Assembly (NCBI RefSeq): GCF_002858765.1
Contig: NZ_PJRP01000014.1
Coordinates: 62,001-126,000 of the forward strand
Source of the DNA: Cupriavidus pauculus
GTDB taxonomy: Bacteria; Pseudomonadota; Gammaproteobacteria; Burkholderiales; Burkholderiaceae
Reading direction: 5' to 3'
DNA length: 64,000 nucleotides
Below the pieces are notes generated by a model that made no database searches, had not been told where the DNA came from, and saw only the letters and a list, made by a program, of their open reading frames with translations. Shown one piece after another: positions 36,093 through 45,639 of this stretch. A program made the position numbers and the translations under genes. Position 1 is the stretch's first letter. Each line of letters begins with the position of its first letter.

Positions 36093-36335
36093 ATGCAAGC
36101 TCGATCGGTTACGCGGGACACCGAGGAAGATCTCGATGAACTGGATGAAACGGATCGAGCTATAGAACGCCTCGAAAAACGCATTCAAGCGCAGGAACAA
36201 CGAGTGGCACAACTCAAACGGGAAGGCATTGTCGGCCAGAGTGCCGAGCAGATTCGTGTCAACCTTTGCGAGAGTCTTGAAGAGCTTGTCAGACACCGCG
36301 CGCTCATTCTGCATGACCTTGCCAATGGGGAGTGA
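36093..36335 (+). CDS. Small coiled-coil protein
   Basis: An 80-residue acidic helical protein. ATG at 36093 has AGAGGG seven bases upstream. The core is a heptad-like coil: ETDRAIERLEKRIQAQEQRV, AQLKREGIVG, then LCESLEELVRHRALILHDLA. The pattern (R-I-x2-Q-x-Q-x-V-x2-L, Gly, then L-x2-L-x2-HR) recurs in the proteins at 51865-52149 and 52285-52608, so these are a small family. No function is known to me. It lies just upstream of glmS with ~95 bp between. Confidence 0.6.
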   Translation: MQARSVTRDTEEDLDELDETDRAIERLEKRIQAQEQRVAQLKREGIVGQSAEQIRVNLCESLEELVRHRALILHDLANGE

Positions 36336-36431
36336 AGTGAGCGGCGTGCAGAGCGGCGTCGTTGAGGGTGCGTGGCGGCGGGCACCCGACGGCATCGAAT
36401 CCATGTCTCGCGCACCAAAGGGGGAATAGCG

Positions 36432-38264
36432 ATGTGTGGCATCGTAGGCGCAGTCTCTTCGCGCGACATCGTCCCGGTCCTGGTAGAGGGCCTGCGTCGG
36501 CTGGAATACCGCGGCTACGACTCCTGCGGTCTGGCGGTGGTTCGCGAAGGCGCGCTTGAGTGCATCCGTACCGTGTCACGCGTGGCCGAGCTCGATGCGC
36601 GGAGCCAGGGCATGGCCGGGAAAGTAGGCGTGGCGCATACCCGCTGGGCCACCCATGGCAAGCCCGACACCGTCAACGCTCACCCGCACATCTCGGGTGA
36701 GACCATCGCGCTGGTGCACAACGGCATCATCGAGAACTACGAGACCTTGCGTGAGGAGTTGCGCGCAGTTGGTTACAGCTTCGTATCACAGACCGACACC
36801 GAAGTGGTGGTCCACTTGATCCACCAGGCCTACACGAGCCCGGACAGTACCACCCGCGGGGATCTGTTTGCTTCGGTGCAGGTGATCACCAGGCGCCTGG
36901 ATGGCGCCTACGCCATCGCGGTTTTCTCGAAAGACCAGCCCGACCGCTTGGTCGGCGCGCGATCGGGCTCGCCACTGGTGGTGGTGCTGGGACAGAACGA
37001 GGCCTTCCTGGCGTCCGACGCGCTGGCCGTCGCCGGTACCGCCAACCGCACGATCTACCTGGAAGATGGCGATGTCATAGAACTCACGCTCAATAGCGTG
37101 AAGATCCATGACGCTTGCGACCGCGCCGTCGAACGCGAGGTGCGGGAAGTCAAGGCAGGTGCCGTCGCGGTGGAACTGGGATCGTATCGTCATTTCATGC
37201 AGAAGGAGATCTTCGAGCAGCCGCGCGCGCTGAGCGATACGATCAATGGCATCGATGTCGTCACCTCGGAAATGTTCGGGGAACGCGCAGTAGAGATCTT
37301 CGCGCGCATCGACAGCGTGCTTATCCTGGCCTGCGGCACCAGTTACTACTCGGGCTGCACCGCCAAGTACTGGCTTGAATCGATCGCGAAAATCCCTACC
37401 CAAGCGGAAGTGGCCAGCGAGTATCGCTATCGCGAGACTGTTCCCAATCCGAGCGCGCTGGTGATCGTCATCTCCCAATCTGGCGAGACCGCCGACACGC
37501 TAGCCGCGCTGCGCCACGCAAGGGAATTGGGCCACGAGTACACGCTGGCCGTCTGCAACGTCGCGACGAGCGCAATGGTGCGCGAAACCGAAATGCGCAT
37601 TCTGACGCGCGCCGGCATCGAGATAGGCGTGGCGTCGACCAAGGCCTTCACGACGCAGCTCGCCGCGCTTTACATGCTGACGCTGGCGCTCGCCAAGGCG
37701 CGGGGGCTGCTCTGCGAGACAGCGGAGGCAATCGCATTGGCCAATTTGCGCCGCCTGCCGGTCGCGCTAGGTGGTGTGCTAGCACTCGAGCCGCAGATTA
37801 TCGCCTGGGCCGAGGACTTCGCTAAACGCGAGAACGCACTGTTCCTAGGCCGCGGCCTGCACTACCCGATTGCGCTGGAAGGCGCGCTCAAACTAAAGGA
37901 GATCTCCTACATCCATGCTGAGGCCTATCCGGCCGGAGAGTTGAAGCACGGCCCGCTCGCGTTGGTCACCGAGGTGATGCCGGTGGTCACCGTAGCACCG
38001 AACAATGCGTTACTGGAGAAGCTGAAGTCGAACATGCAGGAGGTGCGCGCGCGCGGCGGCCGCCTCTACGTGTTCGCGGACAACGACGCGGGCATCGGTT
38101 CCAGTGACGGTACACATGTGATCCGTCTGCCTGAGCATGGTGGAGCGCTATCACCGATCCTTCACGCGGTGCCAATGCAGCTTCTGGCTTATCACACCGC
38201 CTGTATCCGCGGCACGGATGTCGATAAGCCGCGCAACCTGGCGAAATCGGTGACGGTTGAGTGA
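36432..38264 (+). CDS. glmS: Glutamine-fructose-6-phosphate aminotransferase
   Basis: Makes glucosamine-6-phosphate from fructose-6-phosphate and glutamine, the entry step to UDP-GlcNAc. The start at 36432 is fixed by the N-terminal nucleophile: MCGIVGAVSSRDIVPVLVEG, with Cys exposed after Met removal. The glutaminase domain shows HTRWATHGKPDTVNAHPH and HNGIIENYETLREEL. Two SIS domains follow (ILACGTSYYSGCTAKYW, VISQSGETADTLAALRHA, GVASTKAFTTQLAALYML) and the conserved end NLAKSVTVE. It is full length (610 residues). A second glmS besides the housekeeping copy, next to an amino-sugar polymer operon, probably boosts precursor supply. Confidence 0.96.
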   Translation: MCGIVGAVSSRDIVPVLVEGLRRLEYRGYDSCGLAVVREGALECIRTVSRVAELDARSQGMAGKVGVAHTRWATHGKPDTVNAHPHISGETIALVHNGIIENYETLREELRAVGYSFVSQTDTEVVVHLIHQAYTSPDSTTRGDLFASVQVITRRLDGAYAIAVFSKDQPDRLVGARSGSPLVVVLGQNEAFLASDALAVAGTANRTIYLEDGDVIELTLNSVKIHDACDRAVEREVREVKAGAVAVELGSYRHFMQKEIFEQPRALSDTINGIDVVTSEMFGERAVEIFARIDSVLILACGTSYYSGCTAKYWLESIAKIPTQAEVASEYRYRETVPNPSALVIVISQSGETADTLAALRHARELGHEYTLAVCNVATSAMVRETEMRILTRAGIEIGVASTKAFTTQLAALYMLTLALAKARGLLCETAEAIALANLRRLPVALGGVLALEPQIIAWAEDFAKRENALFLGRGLHYPIALEGALKLKEISYIHAEAYPAGELKHGPLALVTEVMPVVTVAPNNALLEKLKSNMQEVRARGGRLYVFADNDAGIGSSDGTHVIRLPEHGGALSPILHAVPMQLLAYHTACIRGTDVDKPRNLAKSVTVE

Positions 38265-38696
38265 GAGGGGAGCCCACGGAACAAGGGGAGAGGTGACATC
38301 GCGATGAGCACAGGAAACACGCTCGCCCATTGGCAATGCAAAGGATATGCCGGACCCAAATTGCAGCCCCAGCGTTACGCGTAACCACCGAGCAGAAAGC
38401 CGATCCATGGTTTGGTTCTGCCGCAGCATTGCGACGGCATACCATGAGGTACCACGACTGGTGTGTGGGCTTGGAAAATCGATGCCGGGCCCATGAAAGC
38501 AATCCCGACACCAAAAAATTCCCGAATTTGTAATCTGGCAAAGATGCGAGCCGTCGCGCGCGTCTTGACGCTCGTTTGGCGTCGCCCGACTTGAAACATC
38601 AGGCCATGCCGGGCATGAAAGCTGCACCATTTCTCGTCAGCGCGTAAGGATTGGCCTTCGCGCAGGGCATCTAGTCACTTTGCACGGAGGCGGATC
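38265..38696. other. Intergenic stretch after glmS
   Basis: No supportable gene. A 26-codon plus-strand frame from 38304 (MSTGNTLAHWQCKGYAGPKL...) has a GAGG nearby but no family signal. The last ~60 bases carry the promoter and the GGAGG of the next gene. Confidence 0.35.
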
Positions 38697-39170
38697 ATGG
38701 AACCGGTAGAAACGGAAAGCGCGCTTAACAGGGGCTGGGGAACAAGCCCCCAAAGGGAGCCCTCGGCGAGCGATGGGGAGTACGCTTCCAAGTTGCCAAC
38801 CAGTGGCAGCGGGGATAGCACCTCCGCTTCAAGGGAGAAACCCACATCGCAGGCCCTTTCCGAGGCGCTTGACAAGCTGCTGGAGCGCCTTCCCACCCTG
38901 TTTGGCGACGAACGGACCAAGGCGAAGAAAGAGTTCCTTGAGCTCGCCGCCAAGTCCCACAGTCCCTCCATGGAACTCGTCACCAAGTCGACGGAAGTTG
39001 CCAAGCGCGTCACCGGCAGCGTCAAGCAGGAGTGGGAAGCGAGGCGAGAGCGCGCAGATTCATACGTTCATGCCTATCCATTCCGCGCGATGGGCATCTC
39101 CGTGATGATCGGCGTGTTGCTAGGTGCAATAGGGGTCGGCAGCTTGCATCGGCATGAGTCGACGGGCTAA
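38697..39170 (+). CDS. DUF883/ElaB-type membrane-anchored protein
   Basis: A 157-residue protein with GGAGG six bases before the ATG. The N-terminal third is polar and disordered-looking; the middle is helical (ALSEALDKLLERLPTLFGDE, KKEFLELAAKSHSPSMELVT); the end has YVHAYPFRAMGISVMIGVLL, a C-terminal transmembrane helix typical of DUF883/ElaB/YqjD proteins. E. coli relatives bind ribosomes in stationary phase and anchor them to the inner membrane. The unusual long N-terminal tail is not in the E. coli proteins. Stationary-phase or stress expression is an inference. Confidence 0.82.
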   Translation: MEPVETESALNRGWGTSPQREPSASDGEYASKLPTSGSGDSTSASREKPTSQALSEALDKLLERLPTLFGDERTKAKKEFLELAAKSHSPSMELVTKSTEVAKRVTGSVKQEWEARRERADSYVHAYPFRAMGISVMIGVLLGAIGVGSLHRHESTG

Positions 39171-39328
39171 TCGTCGGGAAGATTGAGTAGCCTCTCGTAG
39201 CGCTCCTCGCGAGCACGCGCTCCAAATCGATGCGCACGGCCGTCGAAAATTGAGCGGGGTGCTGCTCGTTCTGCCCGCCGCATGACCGCCGTCTCGGAGG
39301 CCATTTGCTGTAGAGGCGCCCTTGCCAT
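39167..39328 (-). CDS. Putative small basic protein convergent with DUF883 gene
   Basis: A 53-codon frame whose stop overlaps the stop of the DUF883 gene on the other strand. It reads MARAPLQQMASETAVMRRAE, then RSIFDGRAHRFGARAREERY and ERLLNLPDD, a charged helix-like sequence with natural-looking composition. No strong ribosome-binding site is seen. It may be a degenerate or small real gene; I do not recognise it. Confidence 0.3.
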   Translation of the reverse strand: MARAPLQQMASETAVMRRAERAAPRSIFDGRAHRFGARAREERYERLLNLPDD

Positions 39329-39530
39329 GGCCAGGCCGACGCTCAGATGAGAGATGTGGGATTAAATGCAGCTTGGCACCGGTGGTCAGGAATATCCTAC
39401 GGTCGAATCAGTTCTGCGTGATGCGCAGTGTTGCTACTTACCGAATGCATTGATGCTGCTCCGCGTCTAGCCTTGAAGTTAAGAAGGTGCCGATGCAGGA
39501 GGCGGCACCCTGCATCGGAAGGAGGCAATG

Positions 39531-39742
39531 ATGCGAAATACCAGGAGTTCCCTGCGCGGTCTAGTAGACAAGTGGTTATCGCCCAGCGACGCCAGCCCCG
39601 TGCGCGTCACCCGCTTCCGGACTTTGCCGACCGAAAGGGTGGCGCAGTGTTCGTCGAAGTGACTTCCGCCCGAGGCTTGTCCATCGCCTTCTTTCGTCAT
39701 GGCGACGGTGAGTGGTACGTTTTTCCGCCAAGTGCCGGCTAG
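39531..39742 (+). pseudogene. Small Cupriavidus/Ralstonia-type hypothetical protein, frameshifted
   Basis: An excellent Shine-Dalgarno (AAGGAGG) precedes an ATG, and the frame reads MRNTRSSLRGLVDKWLSPSD then PVRVTRFRTLPTER. The sequence then continues in another frame with GGAVFVEVTSARGLSIAFFR and HGDGEWYVFPP. Together these resemble a short hypothetical protein I recall from this genus group, with a VDKWL start and an FFRHGDGxWxVFPP end. The shift lies near 39632-39640 at the AAAGGG run. One base gained or lost is enough. Confidence 0.5.
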
Positions 39743-40003
39743 CAGCAACCATGCGCGGTGAAGCTGCGCCGGCGTGGCTTGCTACCTGCGGTCGGCGAAG
39801 ATCTGCAACTCCCCCGACGAAAGTAGCGACGGCACCTCACCACCGAACCGTGCTGCGCAACGTATCCGTATCGATTGACCAGCACCTTTCGGGCGCACCG
39901 ATGTCGACGAGTTGATGGGCATCGCGACGGGCAAGAAGATGCGCTGCCGAAGTCCTGTCCCCGTTAGGCGGGGCGCATGCCCGCTCGCACGAGAGCGGCA
40001 ACG

Positions 40004-40969
40004 TCATAAAGCTTTCACGTGCACGATCGCAGGAAGATGCTCCTTGGCACGTGGATAGAGACGGAATGCTTCCTCAGCGACTCTTGGCCAGCCGCGCGGG
40101 GCGCGATATTCCAGCACGTGCACCGAGGCAATTCGTGGCGTCCAGGCGCGCAGTTGCGTTTCTATCTCGTCGCTATCGATGCCCCACGGCATCGGCGGTA
40201 GCCGATAGCGCGGCGTCTGCATGACGCCCCAAAGAGTCAGTCGGGAAAACCAACGTGGAATGATGTCGAAGACAATTTCAACGCCAGGGATACACTCGAC
40301 AATCTGAAGAACGATGCGTCTTACCGCCTCGGCTTTAAGGTACATAAAGAGCCCTTGGGCAATGACATAGACCGTAGCACCAGGCTCGATTTCGTCAGTC
40401 CAGGATGGCTCGACGACACTCGACGCGAGCTGACGAAAGCGGTGACATGCAGGAATCAACTGCCTGCGCAATGCTATCGCGGGTGCAAGTTCGACCGTGA
40501 GCCACCGCATGCGCCCGTTATCGACGCGGCGGGCTTGCGTTTCCAGACCTTCTCCAAGGGACACAACAAGACCTTCAGGATGCCGATGGAGCCAGCACCT
40601 TACCAAACGGTCGATCGTGGCGGCGCGAGCGGAAAAGACCCCGGTGGGTATTCCGAATCGGCCGGCAAAGTCGTAGTCGAGGACATCGCAGATGCGCACA
40701 CTGTCCGGGTCGCACAACACGCTGTCTGGGCAGCGTGCCTCGTAGGCACGATCGTAGAGCGTCCACAGCATTGTCTCCGAGACGCCGCTCAGCCGAGGGG
40801 CGATCTTAGGGTGAGTAGCCGTGTTGGACTCCTTCCTCAATCGGAGTAGCGGTAGCGTCATTACCAAATTTCCGCATTTGCTGGACGGCATGCAGTTCTT
40901 TTCCACCGCTGCCACGGTGGCGATCTCTCCGGGCTTCTTGGCAGGTCCCATGCCAAAGTCGCGGGACAC
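40004..40969 (-). CDS. SAM-dependent methyltransferase of the leucine carboxyl methyltransferase family
   Basis: A PPM1/LCM-type class I methyltransferase. Seen: PRLSGVSETMLWTLYDRAYE, RFGIPTGVFSARAATIDRLV, VVSLGEGLETQARRVDNGRM (SAM-binding loop), WLTVELAPAIALRRQLI and VYVIAQGLFMYLKAEAVRRI. Bacterial members are linked to polyketide O-methylation or unknown substrates. The GTG at 40969 follows directly on the stop of the small gene upstream (TGAGTG), so coupled translation is likely; an ATG at 40951 is an alternative start. The first ~50 residues are outside the conserved fold. Confidence 0.82.
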   Translation of the reverse strand: MSRDFGMGPAKKPGEIATVAAVEKNCMPSSKCGNLVMTLPLLRLRKESNTATHPKIAPRLSGVSETMLWTLYDRAYEARCPDSVLCDPDSVRICDVLDYDFAGRFGIPTGVFSARAATIDRLVRCWLHRHPEGLVVSLGEGLETQARRVDNGRMRWLTVELAPAIALRRQLIPACHRFRQLASSVVEPSWTDEIEPGATVYVIAQGLFMYLKAEAVRRIVLQIVECIPGVEIVFDIIPRWFSRLTLWGVMQTPRYRLPPMPWGIDSDEIETQLRAWTPRIASVHVLEYRAPRGWPRVAEEAFRLYPRAKEHLPAIVHVKAL

Positions 40970-41140
40970 TCAACCGTTCTCTTCGCGGCACCTCTCCTCA
41001 TCGAGAAGGGGGCAGGCTTCGTCCAGAACCTCTTTTGCCATTGTGCGGCTTTCCTCGGTTAGCCCAGCGCTCAGAATTAAAGAAAGGACTGCATAAAGCA
41101 TGTGTGCGCAGTCTAGGATCTGCTCCGTGCGAGTCTTCAT
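40970..41140 (-). CDS. Small helical protein coupled to the methyltransferase
   Basis: A 56-residue frame not obvious at usual length cut-offs. It reads MKTRTEQILDCAHMLYAVLS, LILSAGLTEESRTMAKEVLD and EACPLLDEERCREENG, with an amphipathic/hydrophobic helix followed by an acidic end. Its TGA is immediately followed by the GTG of the methyltransferase gene, so the two are probably translated together. Three Cys are present. I do not know the family. The natural composition and the coupling are the evidence. Confidence 0.5.
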   Translation of the reverse strand: MKTRTEQILDCAHMLYAVLSLILSAGLTEESRTMAKEVLDEACPLLDEERCREENG

Positions 41141-41779
41141 GTCGGTCAAGATTGGCTCAGCTTCCGATACCCCGAATGACTTAAGCTTGGTGCAAAAAGC
41201 TCATTGTTTCGATGTTGCCTTCTTTACTACTACCCAACATACAAAACGGTGGCTGCCAGTGCGTGTGTCCGAAATTTGCGCGATTCGGACGGGGCGTGGA
41301 GCGGAGCGCGCAACGATCGCTGTGTATTTGTGACAGACCCGATTACAACCTTTACATGGAATCCGGGGCCCTATCGCAGTGGTTGCCGTACCTTCTGACC
41401 GTGAGCTGCGCTTCGCTAGTATGAGCGGTGGACCGAAAAATGCATGGCGCCGTTATTCACGGAAACGTTAGAAGCCGCAGCTACGTTGGCACAGACCCCG
41501 GCTTGTCATCACGAAGACCTCGAACAAAATTGGTCCTGCAACCGCCGAGGCACTGCAGGTATAGGTATGTCCATCTGGTACCAGCGGCCCGCAGGAATGA
41601 GCGCTTAAGACCGCAGTTCGGGCCTTTTGCGAGAGAGGGGCCCGAGATCGTGGCAGCCGTCGTACGGAAGATGGCGCGCGGCGCAGCGTGGCCCGAGACC
41701 GCGGTATGAAGTAGTGGCGCGCGCAACGCTTGCAACCGGCCTGTTGCTTTAGCGACGCGCATGACTCGATACGAGCAAC
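41141..41779. other. Intergenic stretch
   Basis: No gene I can support on either strand. It has lower G+C near 41170-41380. It holds the promoter of the small gene/methyltransferase pair on the minus strand. Confidence 0.35.
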
Positions 41780-42087
41780 ATGATGCTAGCGCACGCCGCT
41801 GTGGTGGGGCTGTATGCCGAGGGAATTATCGATCTGGCCGATGCGGTGCAGCAGGGCGCCCAGTCGCCGCGTTCGCCGGATCGGAGATCGACAAGGCCAT
41901 CATCCACATCATCCATTTTGGGACGCTGGATGGCGGACATTCAACAGTCTCGTTGTTGCTCCAGTTGGTTGCTGCGCTCCGCGAAGGGGCGAACAAGCGC
42001 GCGAAGGACGGAGCCGCGCGCCGAGCATTGCACCTCGCCATAATCTATGCTGCTCAGGCAGCGCAAGGCTATGCAGGGAAAGCTTAG
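41780..42087 (+). pseudogene. Hypothetical small protein, apparently frameshifted
   Basis: The first part reads MLAHAAVVGLYAEGIIDLAD then AVQQGAQSP, and the second part in another frame reads GSEIDKAIIHIIHFGTLDGG, STVSLLLQLVAALREGANKR and AAQAAQGYAGKA. Each half has natural helical composition; neither continues in the other frame. The shift would be near 41875. No family is recognised and there is no strong ribosome-binding site, so confidence is low. Confidence 0.3.
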
Positions 42088-42104
42088 CGAGCGGGCTAGC
42101 GCTA

Positions 42105-43396
42105 TCAAAGCTGCGATCCCAGCAAGGAAGGCAGCCGGTCCTTCGGTTTCTCTCGCCACGGTCGACCCAACCAAGCGGCGAAGGATACCGGTCTCGACAG
42201 GGCCAAGTCTTCTCCGAAAATTCGTTCTTTCTCGGCCGCAAAATCGCGATCCAGAATGTTGAGCGTGGATTCATCGTTAAGCCGGAAAGACCGGTTGTCA
42301 AAGCTCGTTGACCCCACCGATACGAGTAAGTCGTCCACGATCATCACCTTGCAGTGATACATTGTGGGCGAGTACTCGGCGATGGTGGCGCCCGCAGCCA
42401 ATGGCTCGCCCCATCCGGCGCGTGATGCCCAACGCGTCACGTCCGAGTCGACGTACTCGCCTGGCACGATGACGCGAATCCGGACGCCGCGCTTCAGTGC
42501 CGCCACCAGCGCCTTGGTCGTCAATTCATCCGGCACAAAGTACGCCGCCGACAGATCGATGGAGTGGCTGGCCGCGGTGATCGCCAGCAAATACATCAGC
42601 GCCATGTTCTCGCTGCCTGCAGTGGGTGAACTGCTGAAGATCTGCGCTTTGCCGTGGCCGACCTTCCTCACTGCAGGGAAATAGCTTTCGCCGTGTGGAC
42701 CTCGCCGGTCACCTTGACCCAGTTGTCCAAAAAGACCGACTGCATTTGCGCCACCACCGGGCCTTCAACGCGGAAATGGGTGTCTCTCCAGTGCTGGGGG
42801 TCCTGCGCGTGGCCCGTCCATTCCGGCGCGGTGCCCACGCCACCCGTGAAGCCGACGGTTCCATCGACAATCAGCAGCTTCCGGTGTGTGCGATTGTTCA
42901 GTTTGCCGAGCGTGTACCAGTGCACAGCGTGGTATCGTTGCAGCGCCACGCCGGCGGCGGTCATGGTTGCCAGCAGGGAGTCGTCAATCTTCTGGCTACC
43001 CACCCAATCGAGCAGCACGTGCACCTTCACGCCGGCCTTTGCGCGTTCTGCCAGCGCTTCGGCAAACTCGCGGCCGATGTCGCCGGACCAGTAGATATAA
43101 GACTCGAACGTGATCGTCGTGCGCGCCCCGCGGATAGCCGAAAGCATCGCCGGGAATATCTCATCGCCGTTCCTCAGCACGCGAAACACGTTTCCATCGA
43201 CAATTGGCGGTCCAAGCAGCACGCTTAGCTCGCGCGAAAACTGGTCATCGTGAACCGAACAAAGGCGCTCCAGTCGATGCTCGATACGCTTTTCCGGGCC
43301 AATGAAGTTGTAGACGATCAAACCACAGACCGTCGTCAGCACGATCGCGAGAAAGGCCGTCCATGCCCCTCGCCCGCGTTCCAGGAGTTGTCGCAC
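42105..43396 (-). pseudogene. cls: Cardiolipin synthase/phospholipase D-type protein, frameshifted
   Basis: A two-domain PLD protein that would join phosphatidylglycerol molecules to cardiolipin. The first half (from 43396) has a membrane helix (FLAIVLTTVCGLIVYNFI) and the first HKD motif, THRKLLIVDGTVGFTGG. The second half has ALMYLLAITAASHSIDLSAA, YFVPDELTTKALVAALKRGV and the second HKD motif, MYHCKVMIVDDLLVSVGSTS. The halves are in different frames; the break is near 42685-42690 at ACGGCGAAAGC, where one base seems lost. Its start lies 28 bp after the stop of the esterase gene (both on the minus strand). All motifs are intact, so inactivation is recent or an assembly error. Confidence 0.85.
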
Positions 43397-43423
43397 GGTA
43401 TTCTTGGTGCGAGATGTTGGACG

Positions 43424-44539
43424 TCAGGAACGCCTGGGATGGGCGAGGAAAAATCGCAGCATTTCCGCGCTGGCATCTGGCCCTTTGGCGTCGGTGTACG
43501 AACCGCCGCCACCACCGGCCCAGGCATGCCCGGCGCCGTGAATCAGCCAGTATTCCGCATCTACGCCGCCGGGCGGCGAGATCCGGTGTCGCGTGAAGGT
43601 ATGGCCCGCACGGGCAGTGTCGCGCTCGGTGTGCTTGTGCTCGTGGCCTTGCTCATACGGCTCGATCAGTCGCGCCCCGTTTGAAATATGTACGGTGTGA
43701 TCCGCGTCGCCGTGAAACACGATCAGGGGACGCACCGGTGGCACGGGTGACGTGGCCCCTCGCTTCGAAGCGCCCAACCCCTTGCCGCCCTTCATGGCCG
43801 CCAGCGCCGAAGGCAAGTCGTGGGCGCACCCCATCGGCAGCCCCGAATGGACGCCGGCCGCAGCAAAAATACTCGGATACTGCTGGAGCATCACCGCCGC
43901 CATCGCACCACCGGCAGACAGCCCCGCAACATAGACGCGATCAGGGTCAATGCTTTGGTTGGCCATGACCTCTCGGGTGATTCCGGCGATGATTGACGGC
44001 TCGCCCCGGTCGGCTTGCTGGTCGCCAGGACGAAACCAGTTCCAGCACTTCGAGGCGTTGGCATCGGCCGACTGTATCGGGTACACAACCGCAAAGCCCA
44101 GTCTTTCCGCGAGCGTGTTCATGCGCGTACCGGCGGCAAAATCGTCGGCATCCTGTGTGCAACCGTGCAGCATGACCACCAATGGCATCGGCTCCTGCAA
44201 ACACCCACCCGGGACGTAAAGCTTGTAGGCCCGTTGCCCGGTCTGACTGGCAAAGGTGTGCCGGCTGAAGTGGCCCGGCATTGCGGTCACTGTCGCGCGG
44301 CGCGGCGCGGCAGGTGCTACCGATTGCTCTGTATCGGTCTGGACCTGTGGCGTGGCGTTCGGTAACAAGGATTGCACCACTTGCGCGGGCATCGGCGCAC
44401 TCGCTGCGGCTGTCCCACCGTGCGGCGATTGGCCGCGAAGTGCGCGCTGGATGACGGCGGTCGCCTCCATCGGGCCTGCGGTCTGCAGCAGATGCATGGC
44501 CTCATGCATCGAGGCAAGGAACGCGTCGTTCATTTTCAT
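43424..44539 (-). CDS. PHB depolymerase-family esterase (short-chain PHA/feruloyl esterase type)
   Basis: A 371-residue alpha/beta hydrolase. The catalytic Ser lies in YVAGLSAGGAMAAVMLQQYP (G-x-S-x-G), the oxyanion region is PLVVMLHGCTQDADDFAAG, the Asp is in VFHGDADHTVHISN and the His in LIHGAGHAWAGG. This is the LpqC/PHB depolymerase family, which cleaves polyhydroxybutyrate-like or aryl esters. The N-terminal ~90 residues (HEAMHLLQTAGPMEATAVIQ and a Pro/Ala linker) resemble the helical start of PHA-granule-type hydrolases and lack a signal peptide, so an intracellular place is likely. A CopG regulator gene lies just downstream on the same strand. Confidence 0.88.
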   Translation of the reverse strand: MKMNDAFLASMHEAMHLLQTAGPMEATAVIQRALRGQSPHGGTAAASAPMPAQVVQSLLPNATPQVQTDTEQSVAPAAPRRATVTAMPGHFSRHTFASQTGQRAYKLYVPGGCLQEPMPLVVMLHGCTQDADDFAAGTRMNTLAERLGFAVVYPIQSADANASKCWNWFRPGDQQADRGEPSIIAGITREVMANQSIDPDRVYVAGLSAGGAMAAVMLQQYPSIFAAAGVHSGLPMGCAHDLPSALAAMKGGKGLGASKRGATSPVPPVRPLIVFHGDADHTVHISNGARLIEPYEQGHEHKHTERDTARAGHTFTRHRISPPGGVDAEYWLIHGAGHAWAGGGGGSYTDAKGPDASAEMLRFFLAHPRRS

Positions 44540-44590
44540 CTTGAAGTCCCTGCAAGCCTGGCGAGCCAGGTGCGGCGAAATTGCCGCTTA

Positions 44591-45022
44591 CTACCGTATG
44601 CGGCCTGCCAGCGCCTCCTTCACGGGGGCAGGCGCATGAAATGCACCTAACACCACGACCGACTCGATCGTGGCCGCAGCCAGTTCCGGGCTGACATCCG
44701 ATGCAATGCTCGCCAAACCGAGCACATGAATGGCCAGTTTTTCGTTGGCCTTCAATGCCGACTCGAGGTCTTGTTTCGAGAAATGCTGAAGGCCAAGGAC
44801 AAGAGCTCGCCGCGTAGCCGTTTCCTGGATGGCTTGCGCGTGCACAGCAAGCTGGTTGCGGATAGCGGTGCGAATCAGATCGGTCCGGTTGGAGTAGAAA
44901 CCTTCCTCCACCAACAGATCGATTTGGCCTAGATCGACCGGCCCGAGGTTGATGGTGATCTTCTCTGTCTCGCCGCCCTTCGGCCGAAATGTGGCGATTT
45001 GTGCTGTATTAGAAACGTCCAT
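44591..45022 (-). CDS. CopG/RHH-family regulator
   Basis: A 143-residue regulator; the ATG at 45022 follows GAGG six bases before it. The ribbon-helix-helix region is KITINLGPVDLGQIDLLVEE, GFYSNRTDLIRTAIRNQLAV. The C-terminal part (ALVLGLQHFSKQDLESALKA, EKLAIHVLGLASIASDVSPE) is an effector or multimerisation region. CopG proteins next to PHB-depolymerase esterases are common in Burkholderiales, and the gene sits 51 bp upstream of the esterase gene on the same strand, so repression of that pair is likely. Confidence 0.8.
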   Translation of the reverse strand: MDVSNTAQIATFRPKGGETEKITINLGPVDLGQIDLLVEEGFYSNRTDLIRTAIRNQLAVHAQAIQETATRRALVLGLQHFSKQDLESALKANEKLAIHVLGLASIASDVSPELAAATIESVVVLGAFHAPAPVKEALAGRIR

Positions 45023-45639
45023 CTTTTCCTCAGTGACTCTTATAGGCATCCATCTAGCGGCCATCCTTCGACCATCCTCTAGCCATCCTGCTGGATGGTA
45101 TAGGCCAGATAGAGCAGCGGGTCAAGCGTAACCGACTGAGGCAAGGCTTTCGGCGGGCGATTCTCTCGCGTACACCTGCAAAGGGCCACGCCGACGGGGG
45201 CACCACGCGCACGGCTTCCGACGATGGCATCTCTCGCCCTTGCTACGGTCAGTGAAAGAAGTTCGATCCCAGAAAAGAAAAAGCCGCCACGCAAAGGTGG
45301 CGGCAAACGCTTGAGATTTAAGCTAAGTTTCCCATCAGCGCGATACTCTCAATGTCCTCGCCAACAATGCCGCGCCTTCGTGTCATGCCGTGGGCGAAAC
45401 AGCCTCTTCCCTGGGGATTGGGCTATGCGTCTTACGCATTGCGTCGGCGCGTGCTGGCCCGACTCCTAACTAGGCCGGCCCAGGACTGTTGTGCGTGACG
45501 GCAGGTAGCGGTGCCTGGCTGTATTCAGCTGCCTGACCAGCCATGGCGGTCTGCTGTCGGACATTGCGCTGGTTTTCGTCTTTGTGAACCTCGGATCGGT
45601 GTGTACTCTCGGATCGGTGTGTACGCATTGCCTGTACAC
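45023..45639. other. Intergenic stretch with terminator and tandem 18-bp repeat
   Basis: No gene I can support. It contains the minus-strand terminator at 45283-45304. Just past it two tiny minus-strand frames overlap as ATGA (18 and 22 codons, 45439-45318), without good ribosome-binding sites. At 45591-45625 an 18-bp unit (TCGGATCGGTGTGTACTC) is repeated twice. Confidence 0.4.
45283..45304 (-). terminator. Rho-independent terminator, minus strand
   Basis: GCCGCCAC (45283-45290) and GTGGCGGC (45297-45304) with a 6-base loop; on the minus strand it is followed by TTTTTCTTTTCT. The ~50 bp before it (minus direction) resemble the bases before the terminator at 51785-51808. Confidence 0.75.
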
